Positions 11,156-22,075 are shown, numbered from the stretch's first letter. The stretch: 64,000 nucleotides of DNA from Symbiodinium natans (GCA_905221605.1 CAJNDS010001090.1:728501-792500); one strand, 5' to 3'. The notes: a model not told the origin generated them from the sequence alone. Numbers and translations are program-made.

Positions 11156-11433
11156 ACGCTGTGCGGGGGTGGGGCAGGGGACGGCTAAGCGGAGCCCTTG
11201 CAAGGAATGGGTGAGGGTGGTCTGCTGGGGAAGGAGGAGAAAAGCTAGGATTTAAAGTTCAAACTAGTTCAAACCATCAGCCCAGCGGGGCCTTTCGCAT
11301 TTTGGGAAACAACTCTTCTCTACAGCTTCTGGCCAACTCACCCTGCACCCTAAATCCTTATCACACCAAGCCCTAAGCCCCAAGCCCTAATCACCTTGAA
11401 CCCTTCACCCCAAGACCTTTCCAAGCCTCTTAG

Positions 11434-11513
11434 GGCCGTGACAGAGACCTACGACTGTGTCGGCGACGTCGATGTCAAGCACCTTGCAGCACAAAGACGA
11501 CCGCAACAAAAGG
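11434..11513 (+). CDS. Exon-like island, unknown protein
   Basis: TCTTAG|GGCC acceptor, then AVTETYDCVGDVDVKHLAAQ and RRPQQK, with donor AAAAGG/GTGTTT. Strong coding composition, no family recognised. Confidence 0.5.
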
Positions 11514-11676
11514 GTGTTTTTGGGGATTTTTTGCTCTTTCTTAAAGGGATGTTTGGAAGCTTCGGAAGCCGCTGGAAGCTCCCGCCACACAGGAACACCG
11601 CGAAAGAGTCGCACTAAAGCTTAAGCCCCAAAAACCTCCAAACCTCCACCCACAAACCCTAAACCCGAAGCTACAG

Positions 11677-11745
11677 GCACGTCCGTCAGGGCAAGACCAA
11701 TCTGCGAGACCTTCCGGACGCCGACGTGGAGATCGAGAAGCACAG
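11677..11745 (+). CDS. Exon-like island, unknown protein
   Basis: CTACAG|GCAC acceptor, then HVRQGKTNLRDLPDADVEIE followed by KH, with a GC donor (CACAG|GCCCAAC). This is one of the most protein-like islands of the left half. Its phases (1 in, 0 or 2 out) are compatible with joining the island at 11434-11513, which ends in phase 1. Confidence 0.55.
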
Positions 11746-12111
11746 GCCCAACCCTTCCCGAAATCCTAAACCCTACACCCTAAATTTCCCTTTTGGCCTG
11801 AACGCTTGACTAGAGTTACTAGTCTGTGCATGTTATCAAGTCAACTCAAGTTGGAAGGAAGTGCGCGGTCCATAGAGTTTCAAAGCCTCTGAGCGTCGGC
11901 TTCTGTCCGGTCTTTGCGTCACCTTGCTTTCTTGTTCGCATGCTCTTGAAACTGCACTGAACTGCGCAAAGTGTTCAGGGTTCAGGGTTCAGGGTTGGGG
12001 TTTACGGTTTAGGGTTTAGGGCTCCAAAAATCCAGGAGCTCTGCGCGTTTGATGACGTCACTTTCTCGTGATCCTCTCGCTGTCGTGGTTCCTGAGTCGT
12101 GAGACTCCCTA

Positions 12112-12250
12112 AGCCCCAAGCCCCAAGCCCCAAACCCCAAACCCTAAACCCTAAACTCCAAACCCCAAGCTCCAAACCCTAAACCCTAAACCCTAAACCC
12201 TAAACCCTAAACCCTAAACCCTAAACCCTAAACCCTGAACCCTAAGCCCA
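12112..12250. repeat. CCCAAGC to CCCTAAA array
   Basis: Starts as CCCCAAG/CCCCAAA and grades into perfect CCCTAAA. Confidence 0.94.
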
Positions 12251-12287
12251 ATACCCTGACACCAAAAGCCGCAGTGAGTCTTTTCAG

Positions 12288-12345
12288 AGGAAGTCTGCGT
12301 GCCGGAGCGTGACGTCCTCGGAGGAGGCGACCTTACTGGAGCTTG
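12288..12345 (+). CDS. Exon-like island, unknown protein
   Basis: CTTTTCAG| acceptor with a pyrimidine tract, then RKSACRSVTSSEEATLLEL in phase 0 and donor CTTG|GTCCGAG. CCCTAAA left, TTTAGGG right. Confidence 0.45.
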
Positions 12346-13192
12346 GTCCGAGCTTGCTTAGGAAAGATATCCAGGTCTTGGGGTTTAGGGTTTAGGGTTT
12401 ATGGTTTAGGGCTTAGGGTCTTGGGGGTTAGGGGCTGCATGGGAGAGTAAGGTCTAGAAGGGCCTGGGTTTTCGGTATGTTCTTGGTGCCTCCCACGCCG
12501 ATGCTGCAGAAATTCCGAAGCTTAGGGTTTTGGTTTCCTAAGCCCTTACTCAAAATCCTTGGGCTTGCAACCCTAAACCCGAAGCCCAAAACTCTTATGG
12601 CCCGAAGTGTGAGGCATAGAGCATCCCCCAACTGCTCTCCATGCGTCCAAATTTGGACTCATAACTTGATTTCTCCTTCTGTCGGTAGCCTCAGGGGACA
12701 ATCAGAATCATGGGTGCTGTCTTAGTAGGGGACTTGGGTTAGGCTGCCTGCCACTAAATGAGCATTTCAGGGATGAAAGCTGCATCCTGATCCTTACGAA
12801 GACTCCCACAACTATGCGGTTCTTCAACGCCTGTCGAGAATCGTGTTGACTTGAAAGCATGTTTCCGCATTCTGCCAGCCAGTCCATTAAATCATGAAAC
12901 CGATCTCAAACCAGAGAAACGAGGGATGTGCAATCATTTTGTGTACAGCTGCCAGTTGAGTTTTCTTGTATTCTTCCTCGTTTCTGAGGATGTTACGCCA
13001 ACTCTCACTTTTGCAACAGAATGTCCTATATATATACATATGCTCATATAACATGAACCTTTTTTGCGAGCAAGTTGACCTTCGCGTCGCGAAGTGCAAG
13101 CCGTCAAGCGTTCCCAGTAGGTTCTTCTAGCAGGAAGCGCCTCGTGGGACACCAGCCGTGACAGCAGTCTCGAAGCCCACCCACTTGGCAAG

Positions 13193-13312
13193 GAGAAGAG
13201 GGTGATGACACCCCAATGCCCTCAACCAAAGCCCAGCGTGCTCACGCGACACTTTCGGAGCGCCTGGCCTGAGGAGGGCTTCGACGCGCGAGTTTTCAAT
13301 ATTCCTGGTCTT
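13193..13312 (+). CDS. Exon-like island, unknown protein
   Basis: GGCAAG|GAG acceptor, then 40 open codons including LTRHFRSAWPEEGFDARVFN and IPGL. A GT donor is possible at 13313. The frame also continues to 13390, but the last residues are repeat-derived. Confidence 0.5.
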
Positions 13313-13492
13313 GTCTTCCCCCTGTCAAGTCCCTGGAAAGGCCTCCCAAAGGCCATGGGAAAACGGATACCGAGTAACCCTAAACCCTAAACCCTGTTTT
13401 GGGAGAAAACCTGTAGTGTCTTCGGCTTTTGGGGGTTTTCTGCTTTGAGATTCGTCATGATAGCCTTAGAATGATAGCGGCGCGTGCGCGAG

Positions 13493-13558
13493 GACCTCTT
13501 CCGGTCTTGCGCCCACGAGGACAGGAGGTGCGTGAGGTCCTCGAAGCGCGGCTGCCAG
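13493..13558 (+). CDS. Exon-like island, unknown protein
   Basis: GCGCGAG|GAC acceptor, then DLFRSCAHEDRRCVRSSKRG. A strong donor (GAG|GTGCGT) occurs at 13528, so the exon may end at 13527. GAGGACCTC and GAGGTCCTC form a short inverted repeat across it. Confidence 0.4.
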
Positions 13559-13679
13559 GGGTTTAGGTGTGGAGGGTTTTAAGATTTGGGGTAGACTGTT
13601 GAGGGTTTAGGGTTCCGGGTTTAGAGTTTAGGGTTGATGGTTGAGGGGTATACCAGTTGTGATTCCGCTGTGTGCTTGC

Positions 13680-13790
13680 TTGTTTGTTTGTTTGTTTCTT
13701 TCTTTCTTTATTTCTGTCTTTGTTTGCTTGTTTGTTTGTGTGTTTGTTCATTGTTAGGTTGTTTTGGTTTGAGATGTTTAGTCTGGAATC
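13680..13790. repeat. TTTG/TTTC microsatellite
   Basis: (TTTG)n with TTTC and TTTG interruptions. It creates long low-complexity frames on both strands, which I do not annotate as genes. Confidence 0.85.
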
Positions 13791-14090
13791 CAGGGCTCTT
13801 GGGCTTTCCCTTATCATTCAGGGTTTTCGAGCTTCGGAAGTGTAGTCAGGGTACGGCCACAGGTACGGCCATAGCTCTCCAATTTGCTTAATATTCCCCC
13901 GAATATATCTCCCGGAATGTCTTGCAATCACCCTAAACCTAAACTTTAAGCGTTAAGCCCTAAGCCTTAAACCCTAAACCTTAAACCCCGCAAGGTTTCC
14001 CCCATGATCGGGGGCTTTGTAAACCCTAAAAGTAGCCTGGCAAGGGCCCTGTTGCGGGTTCCTGTTCTGATATACCAAGCCTCGGCCAAG

Positions 14091-14165
14091 GAGACTTTGG
14101 CACACCACGCGCATGTGCTCGGGCGCCGCACAGCCCAGAGGCACGGAGGAGGATGCCAGAGAGGG
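14091..14165 (+). CDS. Exon-like island, unknown protein
   Basis: GGCCAAG|GAG acceptor, then ETLAHHAHVLGRRTAQRHGG followed by GCQRG. Donor GAGGG|GTAGGG lies directly at the start of a TTTAGGG array. Confidence 0.5.
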
Positions 14166-14235
14166 GTAGGGGTTCAGGGTTTAGGGTTTAGGGTTTAGGG
14201 TCAGGCTTTAGGGTTTAGGGTTGAGGGGTTAGGAT

Positions 14236-14267
<32 letters not shown>

Positions 14268-14814
14268 GGTTTAAGGTTTCGGGTTTGAGGTGAGGGTGTT
14301 CTTGCTTAGCATTTCGGGTACCCAAACAAGGGACCTAAACTGTAAATCCGAAACCACAGTATGTTGGATAGTTTATATTAGTGTGTGCACACCACTCCCC
14401 CTGCACACCACACCACCCCACCTCGTCCCCTAAACCCCAAGCCCCGGATCACAAGACTAGTTTGGATTCAACAATTTCTGGGAATCTGGAGGTTTCATCA
14501 GAGTTTTCTATCGGAGGGGGTGGTGGGGTGCTGCGTTCGGGATTTTGGGATTTTGGGTGGGAGGGTGGTTGTGGCATCCTACGTTGGCTTTGTGCTTTTT
14601 GTGGGGGTGGGGGGGTGGGGGGGGAAGATGGGAGGCGCTACTCGCCACCCACCGAAGTATTGATGAACCCCAAACCCTAAACCCGAAATCCGATGGCAAA
14701 AACAATGAGAAACCTCTTCCCTTTTTGAAGCCTCTGGCACGGCACCTGGACCCTAAGCCCTACCCCGCAACCCCCACACCCCAAACCCTGAAGCCTAAAC
14801 CCTAACGCCACAAG

Positions 14815-14870
14815 CCGCCCCAAACGCACCTCGAGGCGAGCACCTGGACCCCGAAGATCTCGTCGTCGAG
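14815..14870 (+). CDS. Exon-like island, unknown protein
   Basis: Open frame APNAPRGEHLDPEDLVVE ending at a GC donor (GTCGAG|GCTTAG). CCCTAAA-like DNA precedes it and TTAGGG-like DNA follows. Confidence 0.5.
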
Positions 14871-15039
14871 GCTTAGGGTTTTCTTGGGGGTGTGAGGGCG
14901 CTGGGCAACGCGTCTAAGGGTTTCCAGCACTGCAGGAGTTTAGGGCTTTAGGGTTCAGGGCTTCAAAGGGTTTTAGGGTTGAGGGCTTCAGGTGTTTCGG
15001 GTTCAGGGCTAGGGCCGAGGGGGGCTTCAAGGGCTTAGG

Positions 15040-15117
15040 AACCCTAAACCCTAAACCCTAAACCCTAAACCCTAAACCCTAAACCCTAAACCCTGAACCC
15101 TAAACCCTAAATCCTAT
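15040..15117. repeat. CCCTAAA array
   Basis: About 11 heptamers ending 10 bases before the next exon-like island. Confidence 0.95.
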
Positions 15118-15127
15118 AGGGCTCAAG

Positions 15128-15197
15128 GGCCTCAAGGAAGTTTGGGCCTTGGCGCGCGCAGAGCTCCCCCATGAACTCCAAGCCCAGATTCTCCTTT
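15128..15197 (+). CDS. Exon-like island, unknown protein
   Basis: GCTCAAG|GGC acceptor, then GLKEVWALARAELPHELQAQ followed by ILL. It reads as an amphipathic helix. A GA donor (CTTT|GAGGGT) is possible. A CCCTAAA array lies immediately left. Confidence 0.55.
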
Positions 15198-15502
15198 GAG
15201 GGTTTGGGGATTCAGCATTTCGAGTTTAGGGTTAAGGACACTAAGCCCTAAACCCCCTAAACCCCCTAAACCCCCTAAGCCCCAAACCCTAAACCCCCTA
15301 AACCCCGAAACCCCCTAACCCCCCTAAACCCCTAAACCCTAAACCCTAAACCCTAGACGCTAAACGCTAACACAACAGCAAATCGTCCGACTGAGCGCCC
15401 TACTTTTAAGTACCAATGAACCTCCAAGTTGAGGCCGTTTAGGGTTTAGGGTTTAGGGTTTGGGGTTTGGGGTTTAGGGGTTCCAAAGCCCACCCAGTCG
15501 AG

Positions 15503-15559
15503 GACATGGACGAAGAAGACGAGGACGAGGATCAGGACGAGGCACCTTGGGCCGCACGA
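15503..15559 (+). CDS. Exon-like island, acidic, unknown protein
   Basis: GTCGAG|GAC acceptor, then DMDEEDEDEDQDEAPWAAR and donor ACGA|GTGGTT. TTTAGGG arrays on both sides. The acidic run is typical of linkers, so homology cannot be inferred. Confidence 0.5.
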
Positions 15560-15735
15560 GTGGTTTAGGGTTTAGGGTTTAGGGTTTAGGGTTTAGGGTT
15601 TAGGGTTAGGGTTCAGCGTGAGGTTCCGAATGGCCGATTCACCAAACCCTAAAACCTGAACCCTGAACCCTAAACCCCCTGAGCTTTCCCAACCCTTCGC
15701 ACAGGGCCCTGAAGCCACTGGCACGTTTCGGTGTC

Positions 15736-15930
15736 GGGTTTTAGGGTTCAGGGTTCAGGGTTCAGGGTTCAGGGTTCAGGGTTTAGTGTTTAGGGTTTAG
15801 GGCTAGGGTTTAGGGTTTGGGGTTTCGGGTTTAGGGTCTAGGGTTTAGGGGTTATATAGGGTTCAGGGTTTAGGGTTCAGGGTTTAGGGTTCAGGGTTTA
15901 GGGTTTAGGGTTTAGGGTTTAGGGACCCTT
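15736..15930. repeat. TTTAGGG/TTCAGGG array
   Basis: About 26 G-strand heptamers, the first block being TTCAGGG. Confidence 0.95.
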
Positions 15931-15949
15931 AGGGTCGCCCTTGGCTGAG

Positions 15950-16003
15950 GACCGGCTCAAAGAGATCCCGGCCGAGGCTGAGCAAGAGTCGGTGGAGCTT
16001 CTT
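15950..16003 (+). CDS. Exon-like island, unknown protein
   Basis: GGCTGAG|GAC acceptor, then DRLKEIPAEAEQESVELL in phase 0 and donor CTT|GTCGGG. TTTAGGG-type arrays on both sides. Confidence 0.5.
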
Positions 16004-16011
16004 GTCGGGGG

Positions 16012-16215
16012 GGTTTTGGGGGGGTTTAGGGGGGTTTAGGGGGGTTTAGGGGGGTTTTGGGGGGGTTTTAGGGGGGTTTTAGGGGGTTTTAGGGGGTTTT
16101 AGGGGGTTTTAGGGGGTTTTAGGGGGTTTAGGGTTTAGGGGCATTCGGGAGTCTAGGGGGTTTAAATTAGGGAGTTTGGCTTAGGGGCTTTTGGAAGTTT
16201 AGGGGGTTTAGGGCG
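16012..16215. repeat. Expanded-unit array GGGGGTTTTAG
   Basis: Units of 8-12 bp (GGGGGGTTTAG, GGGGGTTTTAG) that look like heptamers with extra G and T. Confidence 0.93.
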
Positions 16216-16499
16216 TTTCAGGTTTCTGAGGTGCGCTTGGAAAGCCGGGGGTGAAATCTGATGCCTGCACGCCTGAAGCCCCCAAATGCACAAAGAAAGC
16301 CCCCAAAACGCCTAAACCCCAAAACCCTAAACCCCATCTTTGGGGGGTTTTGGAGTTTTGGGGTTTAGGGTTGGGGGTTCTTGGGTGTTGGGGTTTAGGG
16401 TTTAGGGGTTCAGGGTGGTGGGGTTCGTTCATGGGGGTTTCCGCAAAATTGGGGTACCCTTTTCGGAGGGGCGTCTACAATAAGGATTATTAGCATTTT

Positions 16500-17340
16500 G
16501 GGGTATGTTCGGGCACCCAGTGTTTTGGGACATGCTTATATATATATATATAAATATGTACATATATATATAACCTAAACCCTAGACCCGGACTCCTACA
16601 ATTACAATAAAGTAGGTTCTGAAGGTTAGGGTGTATGGTTCAGTTGTATTCGCGAGAGGTTCTGCAAATTTAGAATTTTATTAGTGCTTTTACACGTGAA
16701 CGCAGTTGAGTGCGTAAAAATCGTATAAAAAAGCTAAAATTTAGATAGGGCATTTTCACTCGATGTAGGTGTGAGCACGCGGTTTTTCTATCTAAACGCG
16801 CATCATTTTACCGCGTGAAGTGCATGAAAGCGCCCCAAGAATAAGATTGTTTAAACCAGGGCGCATTTAGCGGTGTTTTTTGATTGGAAAGGGGCTTTTT
16901 TCATCCACGAATACACTGCAAGTAAAAGCCCCTTTCACGCATTTTTCTTGGACGATAAATTCTTGTGGCGCTCGCAGATGTTGGTATGAATAAAGTGAGA
17001 GGGCTTTAGAAAAGGAGTGAACAAAGAGGAACGCCGTTAAAAGAGCATCTACCTGCTACGACCTCTCAGAACATAGCTCTTTCCCACCTTTAATTTCTTA
17101 TTCTGCTTGGGTGTGAAATCAGTGAAATAGGTACTGGAGGTGTCGTTATCCGCCTAGCCTGCTACAACCTCTTCCTTGAATTTCCCACTTCTGTTTGGGT
17201 GTGGGACATGGATGCCTGCAACAACGCTGAAATTGCTGGGCTGACACGTTGTCTGCAATGCCAGCCTCGGTGACTTCACTGACTGCGTCCAAATCTGGCC
17301 AGTCTGCTAACCCTAGGAACCCGATAAGCCCCACAGACCC
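16500..17340. other. AT-richer unique island with hairpins
   Basis: Starts with (TA)n at 16541-16572. It holds an inverted repeat GAAAGGGGCTTTT/AAAAGCCCCTTTC at about 16887-16940 and another based on TTTAGATA/TATCTAAA at about 16740-16795. Two degenerate direct repeats (CCTGCTACxACCTCT and later TTTGGGTGTG) lie at 17050-17120 and 17157-17210. No telomere heptamers and no convincing frame; possibly an old insertion. Confidence 0.55.
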
Positions 17341-17484
17341 GGTGGCCTTGCAAGCCCCATAACCCTGGAGCCCGAAAAACCTTAAACCCTAAACCTTGAA
17401 CCCTAAACTCTATATAAACCCCTAAGCCCTAAGCCCTAAACCCTACACCCTAAACCCTAAACCCTAAAGCCTATTCAACTGCAG

Positions 17485-17582
17485 GCTTGGAGGCTTCAAC
17501 AACCCGTTCAGCCCCCAGGTTCGAGGCGGACTCCGACCTGGGGTTTCCGGAGCTTGAGATCAGCTGGGACGACACGCCGCTC
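17485..17582 (+). CDS. Exon-like island, unknown protein
   Basis: ACTGCAG| acceptor, then a frame with EASTTRSAPRFEADSDLGFP and ELEISWDDTPL, ending at a GT donor at 17583. An internal CCCCCAG|GTTCG acceptor could start it later. CCCTAAA left; the GGGAATGA minisatellite follows. Confidence 0.5.
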
Positions 17583-17603
17583 GTTTTTCCCCCTGGATCT
17601 TAG

Positions 17604-17792
17604 TAGGGAATGAGGGAATGAGGGAATGAGGGAATGAGGGAATGAGGGAATGAGGGAATGAGGGAATGAGGGAATGAGGGAATGAGGGAATGAGGGAATG
17701 AGGGAATGAGGGAATGAGGGGGTCTGTTTTGTACCCGGTACCCGTTAAGGGATTATATAGGGCCCTCATTCCTTCATTCCCTAAGCCCTAAA
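17604..17792. mobile_element. GGGAATGA-family element with expanded minisatellite arm
   Basis: The left arm is about 14 tandem 8-mers GGGAATGA (17606-17719) and the right arm is CCTCATTCCTTCATTCCC. The core CCCGTTAAGGGATTATATAGGG is shared with the copies at 9450 and 23371. The reverse-strand frame translating to repeated IPSFPHSL is only this minisatellite. Confidence 0.7.
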
Positions 17793-18924
17793 CCCTAAAC
17801 TCCCTAAAGCTCCAACTCACTGAGTCCCTAAGGTCAAAGAGCTGGACGGCTGCCGCGGGTAAATTCAACAAGACTAACCAGGCCATAAGACGAAACAACG
17901 CAGAGGGTTTCGGGTTTGGGGTTGAGGGCTTAGGGTTTAGGGTTTGGGGTTTAGGGCTTGGGGTTTAGGGCTGAGGGTCTAGCGAAGCCGAAGAACTCGT
18001 AAACATGTATCCTCAAGCCTGAAGCCCCTCGAAAGGAGGAAGGAGTGGTGTCGAGTTTGGGGTCTTGGGGGTTCAAGGGGTGCTGGCGGTTAGGGGTTTT
18101 CCGGTTTATGTATTCTGGGCTTTGGTTTTTTTTTTGGCAGTTTTGGGCTTTAGGGTTAGATTCTGGGTTTAGGTAAAACATCCCTGGGACTCCTGCACCT
18201 TGAAACCCAAACTTCAGGGCTGCTTGCAAGGGGCAAGGGTTGAGGGTCCAGGGTGTGGGGGCAAGTTGTTGGATGTTGTGTAGAGTTGAAGGTTTTTAGG
18301 GTTTTGGGGCTTTCGGAAGCGTGGGTTTCGGGTTTGGGGCGTAAGCCCAGAAGCCCCCACACCCTCGACATGCTAGAGGCCCAAACCCTAACCCTGAAGC
18401 CTGAATCCTGAACCGTGAGCCCTAAACCCTAAACTTAAACCCTAAACCCTAAACCCTAAACCCTAAACCCTCAACCCTAAACCCGAAAACCTAGGCCGCT
18501 GTGTTTGGGTTTAGAGGTTCAGGCTTAGGGCGGGTGTGTAGGAGTCCCTGGCATCAGGAGTGCCTGGCAAAGCTTGGAGAGGTGCCGACGGGCTAGTGGT
18601 TAGAGGCGTTAGGGTGTTTTAAAACCCTTGCACGCCTTTATACAGAAACCCCGTATCAGGTAGCCTGCCCTAAGAAACTCCTGCCCTAAGAACTGAGCCC
18701 TCAACACCCTAGACCCTAAACCCTGAACCCTAAACCCTAAACCCTAAGCCCAAAACCCTAAACCCTAAACCCTAAACCCGAAACCAACAAACCCCAAACC
18801 CTATACCCTAAACGCTGAGCCCTTGATCCCGAGGTTGAGGGCATAGGGTTTCAGGGACAGCAGACCTCGTTCATGGATCTGGGGTTGTTATCCAGAGTTC
18901 AGGGTGTCGGGTTTCGGGTTTCGG

Positions 18925-18983
18925 GAGATCAGGGGCCGATCTAGATGAGGGGGAACGCACGACAGAGCTGCCCTGATCTCCGG
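18925..18983. repeat. Inverted repeat GGAGATCAGGG/CCCTGATCTCC
   Basis: 11-bp perfect arms around a 35-base loop, inside TTTAGGG-type DNA. Confidence 0.6.
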
Positions 18984-18994
18984 TTTGGGGTTTA

Positions 18995-19160
18995 GGCTTT
19001 AGGGTTTAGGGTTTAGAGCTTAGGGTCTAGGGTTGAGGGTTAGGGCTTTAGGGTTTTAGGGTTTAGGGTTTAGGGTTGAGGGTTGAGGGTTAGGGTTTAC
19101 GGTTTTAGGGTTTTAGGGTTTTAGGGTGTTAGGGTTTTAGGGCTTTAGGGTTTAGGGTTC
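18995..19160. repeat. TTTAGGG/TTTTAGGG/TTGAGGG array
   Basis: About 22 G-strand units of mixed length. Confidence 0.93.
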
Positions 19161-19173
19161 AGGGGCCTGCCAG

Positions 19174-19326
19174 GAGTCGGACCTCGCAACGTTCTTGAGC
19201 AACGGGGTGAGTCAACAGCTGATCAAGGCGCAAGCCCGGTGTAGCTTCAAAGGCAGTTTTGGGACAGGTGTGATGCAGGAGCCCAAGTGGTTAGTTGCCA
19301 ATCTGATGCCCTTCTATCACCTGTAG
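19174..19326 (+). CDS. Exon-like island, unknown protein
   Basis: CTGCCAG|GAG acceptor and 50 open codons to TAG at 19324. The frame begins ESDLATFLSNG and includes KAQARCSFKGSFGTGVMQEP. A canonical donor GTGAGT at 19207 could end the exon at 19206, leaving only the first 11 codons. No homologue recognised. Confidence 0.5.
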   Translation, partial: ESDLATFLSNGVSQQLIKAQARCSFKGSFGTGVMQEPKWLVANLMPFYHL

Positions 19327-19404
19327 TGCCAGAGGTTATGGGGGTCCTTGAAAGGTTTGGGAGTCCCAGCAATTAGGACTTGCGATTGGGGATGTCGGCC
19401 GAAG

Positions 19405-19540
19405 AGGCAACCCCAAACCCAAAACCCTAAATTCTAAACCCTAAACCCTAAACCCTAAACCCTAAACCCTAAACCCTAAACCCTAAACCCTACGCCCTAA
19501 ACCCTAAACCCTAAACCCTAAACCCTAAACCCTACACCCC
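19405..19540. repeat. CCCTAAA array
   Basis: About 18 heptamers. Confidence 0.95.
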
Positions 19541-19922
19541 TTTCGGTTTGCTTAGGGGATTTGTGGGGTTCGGGGTTTGCGGTTTAGGCCTCGGGTTGTT
19601 GAGTTTTTAGGGTTCTGGCTCCAACTTCTGAGGTTGGCCGGGATTTAGAGTTTAGGGTTTGGGGTTTGGAGTTTAGGGTTTAGGGTTTAGGGTTTGGGGT
19701 TGGGGTTTGGGGTTTGGGGTTTGGGGCAAGAAAGAGCCAGGAGATGTGCATTTTCTTGCGCGACCTGGATGAGTCGGGATCGCCCAGCGCGTGGCATCTC
19801 CGCTTCACTGAGAGTTTGGGGGTTCTGAGTTTGCATCTTTGTTAGGGTTTGGGGGTTTTCGAATTTGGGAGTTTTGGGGGATTTGGGGGGACAACAGATG
19901 GGACAGCATCCCAAAGCAGCAG

Positions 19923-19968
19923 GTACCTGGAGAACGTCCCCAAGAATGTCCGCGGCATGCTGAAGACG
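19923..19968 (+). CDS. Exon-like island, unknown protein
   Basis: AGCAGCAG|GTAC acceptor, then YLENVPKNVRGMLKT and a GC donor. The frame stays open to 20043 but the tail is repeat-derived (PKPKTLNPKP). Confidence 0.45.
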
Positions 19969-20675
19969 GCCGGGCCCTTAGCCGCGCATCCCAAACCCAA
20001 AACCCTAAACCCTAAACCCCAAACCCCAAAACCTAAACCCTAAACCCTATGGCTCTCCAAGAGGCAAAAACGGCTCTTTTGCTGAGTTTTGTAGTTCCAG
20101 TATTTGGCTGGCGAATGTTGTGTTGACCATGGAAGCCGTAAGCTTGCAAGGGTTTCCAAGAACAGTTCAGCAAACCCTCATGAGCTTTCAATGTCGTCGA
20201 AGCCCCAAACCCTAAACCCCAAACCCCAAACCCCGAACCCTAAACCCTAAACCCTAAACGCTCAACCCTAGACGCCCTAAACCCTAAACCCTAAACCCTG
20301 AATTCTCACCCGCTCGGCTGGCCCGTTTCCCACCCATGACACGGGTGGCCAGAAGCGTTGTTTCCCGGCAGCCTGTGATGCTCTCAGTATCTGTGTTGAC
20401 CTCGAAGAATATCTGAAGGCTCCTGCACACGTTATGAATCCAATCAGCGGAGGGATTCAATAATTGTTGGTGACAGGTGCCCAAAACCTGATCCCTAACA
20501 CCTAAACAGGCCCTAAACCCTAAAACCCTGAGCCCTAGAACCCTACTACCCTCTCCAAGCAAGCCTTAAACGCTAATCCCTAAATCCTACACCGCTCAAC
20601 CCCTAAACCCTAAACCCTAAACCCTAAACCCTAAACCCTAAACCCTAAATCCCAAACCCTAAACCCTAGACCTAG

Positions 20676-20756
20676 TGGTCTCATACGAGGCCTACGGCAA
20701 AACAACCTTCACAGGGCTCCTCTTCCACACGCTCGATGTCGAGGCAGGCAGTTCAG
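20676..20756 (+). CDS. Exon-like island, unknown protein
   Basis: CCTAG| acceptor, then VSYEAYGKTTFTGLLFHTLD followed by VEAGSS, with donor TTCAG|GTATTT. CCCTAAA left, TTTGGG/TTTAGGG right. The GKTT string is too short to call a P-loop. Confidence 0.5.
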
Positions 20757-21690
20757 GTATTTTGGGTTTGGGGTTTAGGGTTTGGGGTTTGGGTTTGGGG
20801 TTTGGGGGGGTTTAGGGTTTGGGGGGGTTTAGGGTTTGGGGTTGAGGGTTTAGGGTCAGGGTTTGGGGTTTAGGGTTAATAAGGGCTTAGAACGCTTTCC
20901 CCACCTGGACACCTCATGAGAGTCCCCCTTTTGGGTCACTCAAAATCCGAAACCCTCAACCATGTTTGGTTTCGGAGGTTGTCATGGTGTATGGAGCACT
21001 TGAAGTTAAGCTGAAGAGCTTCTTGTAGGCCCCTCTGTTTCATGCAGTCCTTGTTCTTCCATTGATCCTTGATCCCTAATTAAACCCTCAAGGCCTCAAG
21101 GCCAGACCTACGGCTACAAAAATCCTTCAATCTCTCAAAGCTTGCAATTTCGTTGTGCTACAATAATCCTTCAAAGAACCCAAAAGCCAAGAGTCTTCAA
21201 GAGACAAGTCTTCAAGGCACCAAAAGGCCCAAGCAGAAGTTTGCGTTCAAAACCTTTCGGGCCAAGACTTTCTGGACAAGGCCTCTCCGAGTCTGGAAAG
21301 CCATCGCGAGGGAATTTCAGTCAAGAGCAAAAGAAAAGCCCGACAAAACCCGGAAAACACCCAACCCCCTCAAACCCGCCAGCCTCCCCCAACACCCGGC
21401 AAAGCTCCGGACACAAACCCTTAACAATGTCTAGCAGCCCGAAACCATAACCTAAATCCTCTGCACCCTGAACACTATCCCTAAACCCTAAACCCTAAAC
21501 CCTAAACCCTAAATCCTAAACCCTAAATCCTAAACCCTAAGTTCTTCAGCTGGGTTCGGCTGCTAGGGCCTTTGCCTCGACCCGACCACCCGAAGCCCCA
21601 TGGTTTGGGTTCGTTTCGGGTTTCGGGTTTCGGGTTTCGGGTTTAGGGTTTAGGGTTAAGGGTTAAGGGTTTAGGGTTCGGAGCCCGAAG

Positions 21691-21771
21691 GACAACCTGC
21701 AGAACATTGGCTTTGGCACCGGCCTCGTGCGTCAGGCAAACAAGGCGGGGTGGCCAGCGCGGGGTGGCAAG
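21691..21771 (+). CDS. Exon-like island, unknown protein
   Basis: CCCGAAG|GAC acceptor, then DNLQNIGFGTGLVRQANKAG followed by WPARGGK. Phase 0 in and out, GC donor (GGCAAG|GCTTTAG). 27 codons between TTTAGGG blocks. Not recognised. Confidence 0.5.
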
Positions 21772-21865
21772 GCTTTAGGCTTAGGGGTTTAGGGTTTAGG
21801 GTTTAGGGTTTAGGGCCAGCGAGGGGTTTAGTGCGTAGGGCCGATTTAGGGGTTAAGGGTTTAGG

Positions 21866-21974
21866 GTTGGGATGTTTCCCCTTATACCAACAGTCCTTAG
21901 GGGAGATTATGATAGGGGTACTATAATCCTTATTAATAAGGACGGTGAGTGTGTAAGGGGGGAACATCCCAAGT
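21866..21974. mobile_element. Inverted-repeat element, GGGATGTTCCCC family
   Basis: Ends GGGATGTTTCCCCTTATACC and (reverse) GGGATGTTCCCCCCTTACAC, with internal AGTCCTTA/TAAGGAC pairing. Same family as 27221-27330. Confidence 0.7.
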
Positions 21975-22075
21975 TTAGTCTGAGGGAAGTTGCATGGTCC
22001 CTCAATATGAAAAGGGTTTTGGGTTTAGGGTTTGGGGTTTGGAGTTTTGGGTTTAGGGTTTAGGGCTCCCTGACT

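Noticed and set aside
13563-13891. Asn/Lys-rich and Leu/Phe/Cys-rich frames
   Set aside because: Translation of the TTTG/TTTC microsatellite plus heptamers.
14381-14805. Overlapping forward and reverse frames around a GGGTGGGGGG tract
   Set aside because: All three are low-complexity Gly/Trp, Val/Gly or Pro/His translations of the same G-rich stretch.
17560-17769. Reverse frame with repeated IPSFPHSL
   Set aside because: Pure translation of the GGGAATGA octamer minisatellite.
20676-20756. GKTT as a Walker A motif
   Set aside because: Only four residues match; the GxxxxGK(S/T) spacing is absent.
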